Below the pieces are notes generated by a model that made no database searches, was not told the DNA's origin, and saw only the letters and a program-made list of their open reading frames with translations. From Gemmatimonadales bacterium (GTDB lineage: Bacteria; Gemmatimonadota; Gemmatimonadetes; Palauibacterales; Palauibacteraceae): a DNA stretch of 39,346 nt. The position numbers and the translations under genes were made by a program. Shown in pieces: positions 1 through 7,383 of the stretch. The first letter of the stretch is position 1, and every line of letters begins with the position of its first letter. The stretch is taken from contig DAOVWI010000004.1 in the NCBI GenBank assembly GCA_030636765.1, positions 1 through 39,346 of the forward strand. The letters run 5' to 3'.

Positions 1-194
1 ACGTAGCCGCCCAGGACGGCCCCGATGAGCCCGAGCACGATGCTCGTGATGATCCACAGGCCGGAGACATCGAACACACCGGGCCGGAACACGAGGTCCG
101 CTCCCATGATGCGTAACGCAAAGAAGAAGCTGAGAATGACAAAGGCCGCCATCATCAGATAACCGAGGACCACGCCGCCGAGGGATCGCATCAT
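1..194 (-). CDS. Small integral membrane protein, N-terminal part only
   Basis: The reading frame starts at an ATG at 194 (a second ATG follows at 191) and runs off the left edge of the window, so only about 64 N-terminal residues are visible. A strong ribosome binding site (AAGGAGAG) lies about six bases upstream of the ATG at 194. The peptide begins MMRSLGGVVLGYLMMAAFVI and shows two hydrophobic stretches, about residues 5-27 and 46-64, separated by a short polar segment with RIMGADLVFRPG, so it is a membrane protein with at least two helices. I do not recognise the family. It is divergent from the MerR-type gene across about 226 bases; the left part of that gap (195-355) shows nothing I can name. 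Confidence 0.6.
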   Translation of the reverse strand, partial: MMRSLGGVVLGYLMMAAFVILSFFFALRIMGADLVFRPGVFDVSGLWIITSIVLGLIGAVLGGY

Positions 195-355
195 CCGCTC
201 TCCTTACCTGTTACCTGAGGTCTGCACTCGCAGATTCGCCAATGCCCGTTTCACGCCGCCACCGTGGCTTGGCGCTACGTCGCCGTCGCAGCTTAGCGCG
301 CCTCCGCCAGACTCGCCAAGAGCGCCTCGTCGGGGAGGCCGCACAACACCACCCC

Positions 356-386
356 TTGATCCTCACGTAACGTTAGGTGTTAGGCT
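356..386 (+). promoter_or_regulatory. MerR-type promoter with 19-bp spacer and palindromic operator
   Basis: TTGATC (356-361) and TAGGCT (381-386) are separated by exactly 19 bases, the stretched spacer typical of promoters activated by MerR-family proteins such as TipA. An imperfect palindrome, CCTCACG-TAA-CGTTAGG (361-377), sits in the spacer where a MerR dimer binds. Transcription would start near 393, about 28 bases before the ATG of the regulator gene, which fits autoregulation. Spacing and palindrome are seen directly; regulation is inferred. Confidence 0.6.
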
Positions 387-420
387 TGTCTCGGCACGCG
401 AATCTCGGGAGGCGAGGGCC

Positions 421-1119
421 ATGATGGATCAACGCGAAGGTCGCGAGGAGCACGCAAGAGAGCTGGAGGCGCTCAAGGTGGGCGAGCTCGCCCGGCGAAC
501 CGCGAGCGGACACCGTCTGTACGGGCAAGACGAGATTCGGCGCCTCCAGCGGATCCGCTCCCTGCGGCAACTCGGGTTCTCCCTCGAGGAGATCCGTGAG
601 TGTCTGGACGGCCGAGGATACACGCTCGAGCGGGTCGTCGACCTCCATGTCTTCGCACTCGACGAGCAGATCGAGCAGCAGAGGCGTCTTCGAACCCGGC
701 TCGAGATGTTGGCCGGTTATCTCCGCTCCTCGGAGTCCGTGTCCGTAGAGGATCTCATCAAAACGATCGAGGTGATGACGATGACCGACAGGTACTACAC
801 GACACAGCAGTTGGAGCGGCTGAGCGACCGGCGGCGGATCGTGGGCGACGAGCGCATCCAGGAGGCTCAGGCCGAGTGGCGGGAGCTGTTCGAGAAGTTC
901 AGCTCGGCCATGGGGGCCGGCATCGATCCGGCCGACGAGCCTGTGCAGGCCCTGGCTCGAAAGGCAAAGAGCCTGATCGAGGAGTTCACCGGCGGCGATC
1001 CCGGAATCCGTCGCTCGCTCGAAGAGATGCACCACGACGACCCGGACGGCATGTACGCGAAGTGGGGGATGGAGCCGGCCGTCGCCGAGTACATGGGCAA
1101 GGCGATGGCGGTGCTGTAG
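421..1119 (+). CDS. MerR/TipAS-family transcriptional regulator lacking most of its helix-turn-helix
   Basis: This is a 232-residue protein starting at ATG 421 (GGGAGGCG lies upstream; ATG 424 is also possible). The middle (about residues 35-100) is MerR-like: LYGQDEIRRLQRI, then LRQLGFSLEEIRECL, then a long dimerisation coiled coil. The C-terminal half (about 125-232) is a TipAS-type ligand-binding domain, with EAQAEWRELF and EEFTGGDPGIRRSLEEM. The N-terminus is abnormal. Family members read VGELARRTG, about 20 residues of helix-turn-helix ending in a YDEIGLL-type motif, then RRTASGHRLY. Here VGELARRT (20-27) runs straight into ASGHRLY (28-34), so about 22 residues, including the recognition helix, are missing without a frameshift. 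The protein may be unable to bind DNA, or may act as a dominant-negative dimer partner or drug sponge. A normal MerR-style promoter precedes it. Confidence 0.8.
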   Translation: MMDQREGREEHARELEALKVGELARRTASGHRLYGQDEIRRLQRIRSLRQLGFSLEEIRECLDGRGYTLERVVDLHVFALDEQIEQQRRLRTRLEMLAGYLRSSESVSVEDLIKTIEVMTMTDRYYTTQQLERLSDRRRIVGDERIQEAQAEWRELFEKFSSAMGAGIDPADEPVQALARKAKSLIEEFTGGDPGIRRSLEEMHHDDPDGMYAKWGMEPAVAEYMGKAMAVL

Positions 1120-1160
1120 GCGTGTCGGTCAGCGTTCGGGCAGCTCGGCAGGCTCCGGAG

Positions 1161-1538
1161 CTAGGCAGGCTCCGGAGGCTGCCAGAGCTCGATCTTGGTG
1201 CCCTCGGGATCGACGAACCAGCCGAACCGGCCGAAATCGTACTCCTCGATCTCCCCCACGATCTGGGCGCCACCCTGCTTCACCTGGGCCAGCGCGCCAT
1301 CGAGATCATCGACGATGAGGTTGACCATGAACGGCTTCTCGGAGGGATCGAAGTACGTGGTGGACTCCTCGAACGGCCCCCAGACGCAAAACGCCGCGTC
1401 GGGGAGATGGGACACGTCGAACCCGACGCTGCCGAAGTCGTCGATCTCGAGACCGAGGTGCTCGGCGTACCAAGCGCCAAGCCCCTTCCTGTTGCCGCAC
1501 TTGAAGAACACCCCACCGATGCCGATCGCTCTCGCCAT
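1161..1538 (-). CDS. VOC-superfamily (glyoxalase/dioxygenase-fold) protein
   Basis: The 125-residue protein has one vicinal-oxygen-chelate domain: a beta-alpha-beta-beta-beta module starting IGGVFFKCGNRKGLGAWYAEHLGLEI and a second ending FGWFVDPEGTKIELWQPPE, the usual C-terminal signature with its metal-binding Glu (KIELWQP). The substrate cannot be told; such proteins are often filed as glyoxalase or bleomycin-resistance-like. I place the start at ATG 1538 because GAGG lies six bases upstream; a TTG at 1544 is an alternative. It follows the DinB gene by 14 bases on the same strand and is probably the last gene of that transcript. A 14-bp direct repeat, GGCAGGCTCCGGAG, occurs at 1147-1160 and 1164-1177, flanking the stop codon. 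Confidence 0.82.
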   Translation of the reverse strand: MARAIGIGGVFFKCGNRKGLGAWYAEHLGLEIDDFGSVGFDVSHLPDAAFCVWGPFEESTTYFDPSEKPFMVNLIVDDLDGALAQVKQGGAQIVGEIEEYDFGRFGWFVDPEGTKIELWQPPEPA

Positions 1539-1552
1539 ACTCAACCTCGCTT

Positions 1553-2047
1553 TCAGCTCCGCAGCTCAACCTGCATTCGCTTGAGCAGCTGAATCTGGCC
1601 CACATGGTAGGTATCGTGCATGACGACGCCATGCAGAAGGTCGGCGATCCTGTACGCGACGCTTCCCGGCGCTTCGTCGTCCAGACGCCTTGGGTCGAGA
1701 GCCCGAACCGTCTCCACGAGCCGTTCATGCTCGGACCGCAGGAGCGAGCGGTCCTCCTTCCACGACGAGTCGTCAGCCGGTTCCGGCACCCGCGGCCAGC
1801 TGGCGGGTGACCGCGGGAATCCGCCCTTCGGCCCGCTTTCCAGGACGCGGCGCACAGCGTACTTCCAGTAGGCGATGTGGAGGGCGAGCTCCCAGATGCC
1901 ATGCCGTCCGGCTGCGGGCCTCCACGCCGCCTGTTCGGGCGAGACGCCTCGCAGGCAGCCCAGCGGCGTCGCTCCACCGAACCACAAACGGCAGCCGGGC
2001 TCGGGATCGAGCATTCGGAGGATCTCGGAGAGTCGAGGGTCGCCCAT
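1553..2047 (-). CDS. DinB-superfamily putative metalloenzyme
   Basis: The 164-residue protein has the four-helix-bundle pattern of the DinB/YfiT superfamily. Candidate metal-ligand histidines are His57 in ELALHIAYWKYA and a C-terminal pair in HDTYHVGQIQLLKRMQ. Known relatives bind a divalent metal, and some use bacillithiol or mycothiol as thiol cofactor; no function can be assigned here. The ATG at 2047 has only a weak upstream binding site. The gene begins 37 bases after the molybdopterin subunit gene ends and precedes the VOC gene by 14 bases, so it probably belongs to the same transcript without an evident metabolic link. Confidence 0.8.
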   Translation of the reverse strand: MGDPRLSEILRMLDPEPGCRLWFGGATPLGCLRGVSPEQAAWRPAAGRHGIWELALHIAYWKYAVRRVLESGPKGGFPRSPASWPRVPEPADDSSWKEDRSLLRSEHERLVETVRALDPRRLDDEAPGSVAYRIADLLHGVVMHDTYHVGQIQLLKRMQVELRS

Positions 2048-2084
2048 CCGCTAACCAGGTCTCTACCGTGCTCTACGCGCCAAC

Positions 2085-4493
2085 CTACGCCACCTCCTCC
2101 GCCATCTTCACGGCTTCGGCATCCCGGATTGCCTGCCAGACACGAGGCGGGGTGAAGGGGAGGGAGTCGATGCGGATGCCGATGGCATCGTAGATGGCGT
2201 TGGCGATCGCGGGAAGGGATGGATGGAGCGGGCCCTCACCCGCCTCCTTCGCGCCGTACGGCCCTTCCGGATCGTTCGATTCCACGATAAACGGCACGAA
2301 CTCGGGGCAGTCCATCGAGGTGGGAATCCGGTAGTCCAGCAGGGAGGGCGCGTTGTGGAGCCCTCCCTCGTGCTCGCCGACCATGTACTCCTGCTCTTCG
2401 AGCACGGCCTCGGCATGCCCCATGTAGGCGGAGCCCTCGATCTGGCCCTCGACCAGCACCGGGTTGAGGGCCCGTCCACAGTCGTGCGCCACCCAGATCG
2501 TCCGTACGTCGACGAAGCCCGTGTCGGGATCCACCTCCACGTCGGCCACGTGCGCGGTGAAGCTGTACGCGGGCGAGGCACCGATCGTCCCGCCCCGGTA
2601 GTCGCCGTGCACGCCTTCCTTCGGCGTGTTGTAGTGGCCCACGGCACCGAGCGTCCCGTGCTCAGCCTCGGCGAGCTGAAACGCTGCGGCGATCGGCATG
2701 CGGCGCTCGGTGTCCTTGACGTCGAACGCCCAGCCGCCTGCCAGGCGAACCCGCGAGGGCTCCACCTCCCACTCCGCCGCAACGCTTCCCCCCACGAGAT
2801 CGCCGACCCGCCGGCACGCCATGAGGCAGGCGTTTCCGACCATGATCGTCTCCCGGGAGGAGTACGCGCCGAGGTCCACCGGCACGAGGTCGGTGTCGGC
2901 CGAGAACACCCGCACGTAGTCGAGCGGCACGCCGAGCTCCTCGCACGCAATGTACGCCATCGTGGAGTCCGAGCCCTGGCCGATCTCCGAGGCGCCGTGG
3001 AGCACCGTCACCCGGCCCGACCGCTCAACCTGAACCTGGACGGCAGCCTGCGGCATCGGGTTCGGGTAGATCGGATAGTTGGTGCCGGAGATGTAGCAGG
3101 AGCCGGCCACACCCAGCCCGCGGCCATACGGCATCTTCCCATACTTCTCCTTCCACCCGCTCGCCTTCTCGACCGCCTCCAGACATTCCAGGAAGCCGTT
3201 CGACTGGACGCGGAACTCGTTCACCGTGCGCCCGGTCCCCATAAAGACGCCGCGACGGAACTCGATCGGATCCATCTGCAGCCTCTCGGCCACCTTGTCG
3301 AGGGAGATCTCGAACGCGAAGCGGGGCTGGACGGAGCCGTGGCCGCGTTTCGGGCCGCAGGGCGCCTTGTTCGTGTAGACGCGGGTCGAGTCGAAACGGT
3401 ACGACTCGATCTCGTACGGCGCGGTGAGGAGCTGACCGCTGTAGTACGTGGTGACCAGCCCGAAGGAGGCGTAGGCGCCCCCGTCCAGGATCGTCTCCGC
3501 ATCAACGGCGAGGATCCGGCCGTTCTCCGAGGCTCCCACCCGGTACTTCATCTTCATCGGGTGGCGCCCACGGTGGGAGTAGAAGACCTCCTCCCGCGTG
3601 TAGAGGATCTTGACCGGGCGGCCCGTGCGGAGCGCGAGCAGCGCGACGCAGAACTCGAGGTCGAACGGCTCCGACTTCCCGCCGAACGCGCCTCCCACGG
3701 CGGGCTGCACCACCCGTACCTTCGCGACGTCGAGGCCAAGAACGCGCGCGATCTCGCGGTGCAGGTAGTGGGGTACCTGCGTCGCCGACCACACCACCAG
3801 AAGGCCGTCCTGGTTCAGGCGCGCGATCGCGCAGTGCGGCTCGATCGGCGCGTGCGTCGTGCCGTGGAAGTAGTACTCGCCCTCCACCACGACATCGGCC
3901 TCGCTCATCTTCTCGTCCACCGGGCCGAACTCGAGCTGGACGCGCTTGAGGATGTTCCCGTTCCCGCCCGGCTTTCGGGGGGCGTGGATCGGGGTCTCGG
4001 CGGCCTCGAGGGTGAGGGCCTTCTCCGGATCCAGATAGTAGGGAAGCGCCTCGTACTCGACCTCGATCAGGTCAAGCGCCGCGTTCGCCGTATCCTCGTC
4101 CACGGCGGCCACGCACGCCACCGCGTCTCCCACGAACCGCACCTTCTCGACCGCAAGTGCATGCTCGTCCGGCGTCCACGGGATGATCCCGTAGGCCGTA
4201 GGGATGTCTCTCCCGGTGATGACGTCGTGCACGCCCTCGAGGGCCAGCGCCGCAGAGGCGTCGATCGACTGGATCCTGGCGTGCGGCTCGGTGCTTCGCA
4301 GGATCTTCGCGTGGAGCATCCCCGGAAGGACGATGTCGTCCGTGTAGATCGCCTTCCCCGTCGACTTCTGAAACCCGTCGACTCCCCGGTTCCGGCCGCC
4401 GATCATACGGAATCCTCCCCCCGCGATCTCGGAGAGCGTCTCCGGCCGATCCGCCGTCCTCTCCTGAAGCGGCAGCAGGTCTTCGCTACGCAT
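2085..4493 (-). CDS. Molybdopterin-binding subunit of a xanthine dehydrogenase-family hydroxylase, closest in feel to 4-hydroxybenzoyl-CoA reductase alpha
   Basis: The 802-residue protein has the full large-subunit architecture. An N-terminal a/b-hammerhead domain (about 45-155) includes GKAIYTDDIVLPGMLHAKIL and DEHALAVEKVRFVGDAVACV. The molybdopterin-cytosine-dinucleotide-binding body carries GGAFGGK (267-273), APIEPHCAIA (about 215-224), GASEIGQGSDS and DTDLVPVDLGAYSSRETIM. The C-terminal GAKEAGEGPLHP places the catalytic Glu at about residue 753. DEHALAVEKVR and the DTDLVPVDLG block resemble the HcrA group, but the substrate is not provable from sequence. It overlaps the iron-sulfur subunit gene by 8 bases, with AAGGAG five bases before its ATG, so the two are translationally coupled. 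No FAD-binding subunit gene lies nearby. In other genomes such pairs may recruit a distant FAD subunit or a cytochrome. Confidence 0.9.
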   Translation of the reverse strand: MRSEDLLPLQERTADRPETLSEIAGGGFRMIGGRNRGVDGFQKSTGKAIYTDDIVLPGMLHAKILRSTEPHARIQSIDASAALALEGVHDVITGRDIPTAYGIIPWTPDEHALAVEKVRFVGDAVACVAAVDEDTANAALDLIEVEYEALPYYLDPEKALTLEAAETPIHAPRKPGGNGNILKRVQLEFGPVDEKMSEADVVVEGEYYFHGTTHAPIEPHCAIARLNQDGLLVVWSATQVPHYLHREIARVLGLDVAKVRVVQPAVGGAFGGKSEPFDLEFCVALLALRTGRPVKILYTREEVFYSHRGRHPMKMKYRVGASENGRILAVDAETILDGGAYASFGLVTTYYSGQLLTAPYEIESYRFDSTRVYTNKAPCGPKRGHGSVQPRFAFEISLDKVAERLQMDPIEFRRGVFMGTGRTVNEFRVQSNGFLECLEAVEKASGWKEKYGKMPYGRGLGVAGSCYISGTNYPIYPNPMPQAAVQVQVERSGRVTVLHGASEIGQGSDSTMAYIACEELGVPLDYVRVFSADTDLVPVDLGAYSSRETIMVGNACLMACRRVGDLVGGSVAAEWEVEPSRVRLAGGWAFDVKDTERRMPIAAAFQLAEAEHGTLGAVGHYNTPKEGVHGDYRGGTIGASPAYSFTAHVADVEVDPDTGFVDVRTIWVAHDCGRALNPVLVEGQIEGSAYMGHAEAVLEEQEYMVGEHEGGLHNAPSLLDYRIPTSMDCPEFVPFIVESNDPEGPYGAKEAGEGPLHPSLPAIANAIYDAIGIRIDSLPFTPPRVWQAIRDAEAVKMAEEVA

Positions 4494-5055
4494 GCGGCTC
4501 CTTCAGCAGGTCGCTCAGGGGCTGCATCGACCGGGAGGGAAGCGCAACCTCGTAACGCTCGGCCACGATGTCCCGCGGGTCCATGCCGGTTCGCAGCGAC
4601 TCGGCCGCGACCTCCACCGCCTCGAAGATCTTGGTGTATCCGGTGCAGCGGCACAGGTTGCCGGATAGCGCCTGCTGGATCTCCTGCCGCGAGGGGCTCC
4701 GGTTTTCGGCGAGAAGGCCATGCGCGCTGCAGAGAATGCCGGGCGTGCAGAAGCCGCACTGCGCCGCGCCCGTCAGATCAAAAGCATCCTGAAGCGGGTG
4801 CGGATACGGCCCATCGGCCAGGCCCTCCACCGTCGTGATCTCGTGTCCGAGCGCCTCGTAGACCGGCATGATGCACGAGAGGTGGGCCTCGCCGTCGAGG
4901 AGAACGGTGCAGGCGCCGCAGTCTCCCTTGTCGCATCCCTGCTTGGAGCCGGTGAGGCCCAGCACGTAGCGCAGCGTCTCGAGCAGGGTGTAGTGGGTCG
5001 GAACACCCACTTCCACCTGGTCGCCGTTCACCTGGAGCGTAAGGACGTCCTTCAT
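4486..5055 (-). CDS. 2Fe-2S subunit of a molybdenum hydroxylase (HcrC/CoxS/XdhC-like)
   Basis: The 189-residue protein contains both [2Fe-2S] domains of the small subunit. Plant-ferredoxin-type ligands are Cys41, Cys46, Cys49 and Cys61 (GCDKGDCGACTVLLDG). The second cluster is held by Cys100, Cys103, Cys135 and Cys137 (CGFCTPG and GNLCRCTGY). It passes electrons between the molybdenum site of the neighbouring large subunit and an external or FAD-linked acceptor. The protein is about 30 residues longer than typical small subunits because of a C-terminal tail (GMDPRDIVAERYEV onwards) of unknown role. It is the first gene of the minus-strand cluster. The ATG at 5055 has no strong ribosome binding site; an out-of-frame ATG at 5066 reads four codons and stops across this start. 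Confidence 0.92.
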   Translation of the reverse strand: MKDVLTLQVNGDQVEVGVPTHYTLLETLRYVLGLTGSKQGCDKGDCGACTVLLDGEAHLSCIMPVYEALGHEITTVEGLADGPYPHPLQDAFDLTGAAQCGFCTPGILCSAHGLLAENRSPSRQEIQQALSGNLCRCTGYTKIFEAVEVAAESLRTGMDPRDIVAERYEVALPSRSMQPLSDLLKEPHA

Positions 5056-5114
5056 TCGTGCTTCATCCGGTGCCTGGAGCCTTCGCCGCCTCGAAAGTCG
5101 AGCGGCGCGTCAGC

Positions 5115-5144
5115 ATAATACCGCTCGCGGCGACGCCTGTTCAA
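5115..5144 (-). promoter_or_regulatory. Sigma-70-type promoter for the molybdenum hydroxylase operon
   Basis: On the minus strand, TTGAAC (5144-5139) and TATTAT (5120-5115) are separated by 18 bases; the -10 box matches the TATAAT consensus at five of six positions. Transcription would begin near 5108, giving a leader of about 50 bases before the small-subunit ATG. An AT-rich -10 stands out in this GC-rich DNA. Assignment is by pattern only. Confidence 0.55.
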
Positions 5145-5152
5145 ACTACGCG

Positions 5153-5216
5153 GACTCCCGGAGGGCCGGCAGCGAGCTTCCCGCGGGCCGATGGCGAACT
5201 TCCCGGAGGGCCGATG
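5153..5216 (+). repeat. Imperfect tandem repeat, about 2.7 copies of a 22-23-bp unit
   Basis: Copies are GCGAGCTTCCCGCGGGCCGA (starting 5172) and GCGAACTTCCCGGAGGGCCG (starting 5194), preceded by a partial copy, GACTCCCGGAGGGCCGGCA (5153-5171). The array lies between the divergent hydroxylase operon and the secreted-protein gene, upstream of that gene's start and outside the minus-strand promoter. It could be a binding array or a replication-slippage product; no function is evident. Confidence 0.7.
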
Positions 5217-5279
5217 GGTACGGTGCACGCAAGCGACTTTGACCGAGAGAGAACGGGGAGCGCACGGAGGATGTTCACG

Positions 5280-6911
5280 ATGAAGCCGGCTACGATGGGA
5301 AGGGCAGCCGTCCTCCTGGTGGCGATGTTCCTCCTCCTACCGCGATCGGCGGAGCCGCAGGAGCCGAGGCCGATCGACCGGTGGCTGCTGTCGCGTCCGT
5401 TCGCGGCGGCCTCCATGTCCGCGCAGGGACCGCTTCCGACGCTCGCGGAGCTCAACCCTCTGTTCGTACCGGGCGCCCCACCCCCACCATCCCCCTCCCA
5501 GCTGGAGGAGGACCTTGCGAGAGCCGACTCCATCCTGGGCCGGCCGCAGCTTCCCGACGGACGCGACGGCGCCGAGCCCGGCGATGACCCCGGTTTCCCT
5601 CCGCCTCCCGGGAGAGGCCGAGGCGGACGCCCTCCAAGCCAGCCGGCGCAGCAGGGGCCGCTCCGACCCTCGTGGATGGCTCGCAGGGACTCGGTCCTGT
5701 TTCCCGAGCGCGGCACGCGGGTCGGCGCGACGGTGTGGACGCTCGTGAGGCAAGACGGAAACCCGATCTTCGACCTCGACACGCTGGTCGACCGATCGGG
5801 CCCGACGGCGACATTCGCCCACGTCTACATCAGGCCGCCCACCGATCGCACGGTAACGATGGTCTTCACAGGCCTGGGGTGCACCGTGCTCTCCGCCCAG
5901 CTGAACGAGCGGCCTGTGGCGCTCCCCACGAGCGCGGCGCCCGTTGAGGAGTGCGGTGTGGACAGAACCGTCCTCACCGCGCGGGTCCGTCTGGCAGGCG
6001 GGTGGAACGCCCTCCAGATCAAGGCTGAGGGAGACGACGCACCGTACGGGTTCGCCGTCTTCATTGCGGCCGGTCCAGACGGTGAGGCGGTGGCGGACCT
6101 TCGAATCCAGGCTTCCCGTCCACCGGGGATCCGTCCCATAAGCCCCCAGCCGTGGATCGACCTCGTGGAGATCGGGATCCCCAAGCTGGTGTGGCGCGGC
6201 GACGATCTTTCGGGTGACCTGGCGATCGGTTTTCGCCTGTGGGGCGACTACGCGCCCGAGGACGCCAGGGCGACTCTGGTCATCGGGAAGGCGAAGATCG
6301 AGCACCGGTTTCCCGAGGAGGGGGTGAGCCGGAGCGAGCCGCTCTCCGAGGCCGTATCGCTGGATGAGCTCAGAAGGGCCGCCCTCGGGAGAGGGGTGCT
6401 GGTGGAGATCAAGTTCGACGACGTCGATCGGGAGCTGGTGCGCTCCGTTCCGGCTGAAGCCATCCTTACCGCGCTCCACGGACCGATCGAGCTCGATGGC
6501 TGGGAGGGCGCCACCGCTTCGGGCCGCCTTCCCGGGAGCGGCGCGACCGTCACGGGCGAGTGGAAGGTGCCCGGGTGGCTGTCGGGCTTCACGCTCGAGC
6601 TGCTGGTGGAGGGTTCCGCCGGCGCCTACTCGCTAGACGGGGCGCCGCTGCCGGTGGACAGGAACGTGGTCGTGCTGTGCCGCGAGTGCGAGAAGGGCAC
6701 GCGGCTCCGGCTCGAGGCCGTGGCGAGCGACGACTGGTCCTCGATGCCCCACGTCCGCATCACGGGACCGACGTACTGGGAGGCCGCGGCCTCCGAGGGG
6801 GCTCCGCCACCGGATCGCTGGCTCCGTGCGCTCGAGAAGGGCGGAAGCGACGACTACCGGAGGCTGCTCGCGGAGTACGCAAGCACGGGGAGCGAGACGC
6901 AGGGATCGTAG
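5280..6911 (+). CDS. Secreted or outer-membrane-associated protein of unknown function
   Basis: I place the start at ATG 5280, because GGAGG lies nine bases upstream and the protein then begins with a clear signal peptide (MKPATMGRAAVLLVAMFLLL, ending near SAEPQ). A nearer in-frame ATG at 5271 touches the binding site. The mature protein (543 residues with signal) has a Pro/Gly/Arg-rich, probably disordered segment at about 60-125. Beta-rich regions follow, including one with an even spacing of hydrophobics (RTVTMVFTGLGC, then WNALQIKAEGDDAPYGFAVF) that resembles carbohydrate-binding jelly-roll modules. It then has a long tail with a CRECEKG motif. I do not recognise the family and see no catalytic motif. 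It ends 12 bases from the convergent Tat gene. Confidence 0.75.
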   Translation: MKPATMGRAAVLLVAMFLLLPRSAEPQEPRPIDRWLLSRPFAAASMSAQGPLPTLAELNPLFVPGAPPPPSPSQLEEDLARADSILGRPQLPDGRDGAEPGDDPGFPPPPGRGRGGRPPSQPAQQGPLRPSWMARRDSVLFPERGTRVGATVWTLVRQDGNPIFDLDTLVDRSGPTATFAHVYIRPPTDRTVTMVFTGLGCTVLSAQLNERPVALPTSAAPVEECGVDRTVLTARVRLAGGWNALQIKAEGDDAPYGFAVFIAAGPDGEAVADLRIQASRPPGIRPISPQPWIDLVEIGIPKLVWRGDDLSGDLAIGFRLWGDYAPEDARATLVIGKAKIEHRFPEEGVSRSEPLSEAVSLDELRRAALGRGVLVEIKFDDVDRELVRSVPAEAILTALHGPIELDGWEGATASGRLPGSGATVTGEWKVPGWLSGFTLELLVEGSAGAYSLDGAPLPVDRNVVVLCRECEKGTRLRLEAVASDDWSSMPHVRITGPTYWEAAASEGAPPPDRWLRALEKGGSDDYRRLLAEYASTGSETQGS

Positions 6912-6923
6912 CAGCCGTCTGGC

Positions 6924-7361
6924 CTAGTTTCCCACCGCGTCGGGCGGCGCTTCCAGGTACGTGTCGGGCTTCGCTTCCGAATCCGAGTCGGGTTTCGCCT
7001 CCGAGTCGGGCGGCGCGGACGAAACCGCCGCCGGGCTGTCCGGCTCAGGCGGCTGCGGCACGACCGCTGGTGGTTGCGGCGCCGCCGGCGCAAGCGACTG
7101 AGGCACGACCGGCGCAAGCGACGTCGGGGAGGATGACGACGGAGGCGGCGCGGAGGCGCCCCGCTGCTTCTCCGGCTCTACCGATGCCGAGCGCTCGGCC
7201 TCCTGCAACTCTCGCTGGATCTCGTTCAAGCCGCGACGGAACTCGCGCAGCGCGCCCCCGACGGCCCGACCTATCTCGGGCATGCGGCGAGGCCCGAAGA
7301 AGACGAGCACAAGGACGGCGATGACCAGCATCTCGGAAAAGCCGATGCTACCGAAATTCAT
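6924..7361 (-). CDS. Twin-arginine translocase TatA/TatB-family protein
   Basis: The 145-residue protein has the diagnostic architecture of the TatA/B family: a short N-terminal transmembrane helix (about 5-22, IGFSEMLVIAVLVLVFFGP), the FGP hinge, then an amphipathic helix (RRMPEIGRAVGGALREFRRGLNEIQREL). The rest (about 65-145) is a low-complexity Pro/Ala/Ser tail with local duplication (PDSEAKPDSDSEAKPD). TatA forms the channel for folded twin-arginine substrates and TatB the receptor; FGPRRMPEIGR leans to TatA, but the distinction is not secure. The molybdopterin enzymes at 2085-5055 show no Tat signal, so they need not be its clients. It begins 22 bases after the HNH gene ends and may share its transcript. 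Confidence 0.87.
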   Translation of the reverse strand: MNFGSIGFSEMLVIAVLVLVFFGPRRMPEIGRAVGGALREFRRGLNEIQRELQEAERSASVEPEKQRGASAPPPSSSSPTSLAPVVPQSLAPAAPQPPAVVPQPPEPDSPAAVSSAPPDSEAKPDSDSEAKPDTYLEAPPDAVGN

Positions 7362-7383
7362 GCCGGAGCCTTCAGCGGAGGCC

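Noticed and set aside
4500..4520. AGCAGGTCGCT match to the element end near the end of the iron-sulfur subunit gene
   Set aside because: The match is 11 bases only, stops at the following base, and the bases encode an ordinary part of the protein (SDLLKE), so chance is enough.
2223..4838. 871-codon open frame on the plus strand opposite the molybdenum hydroxylase genes
   Set aside because: It is the antisense shadow of two clearly conserved genes in GC-rich DNA; the product is Arg/His/Val-rich with no domain, and its third-position bias belongs to the minus-strand genes.
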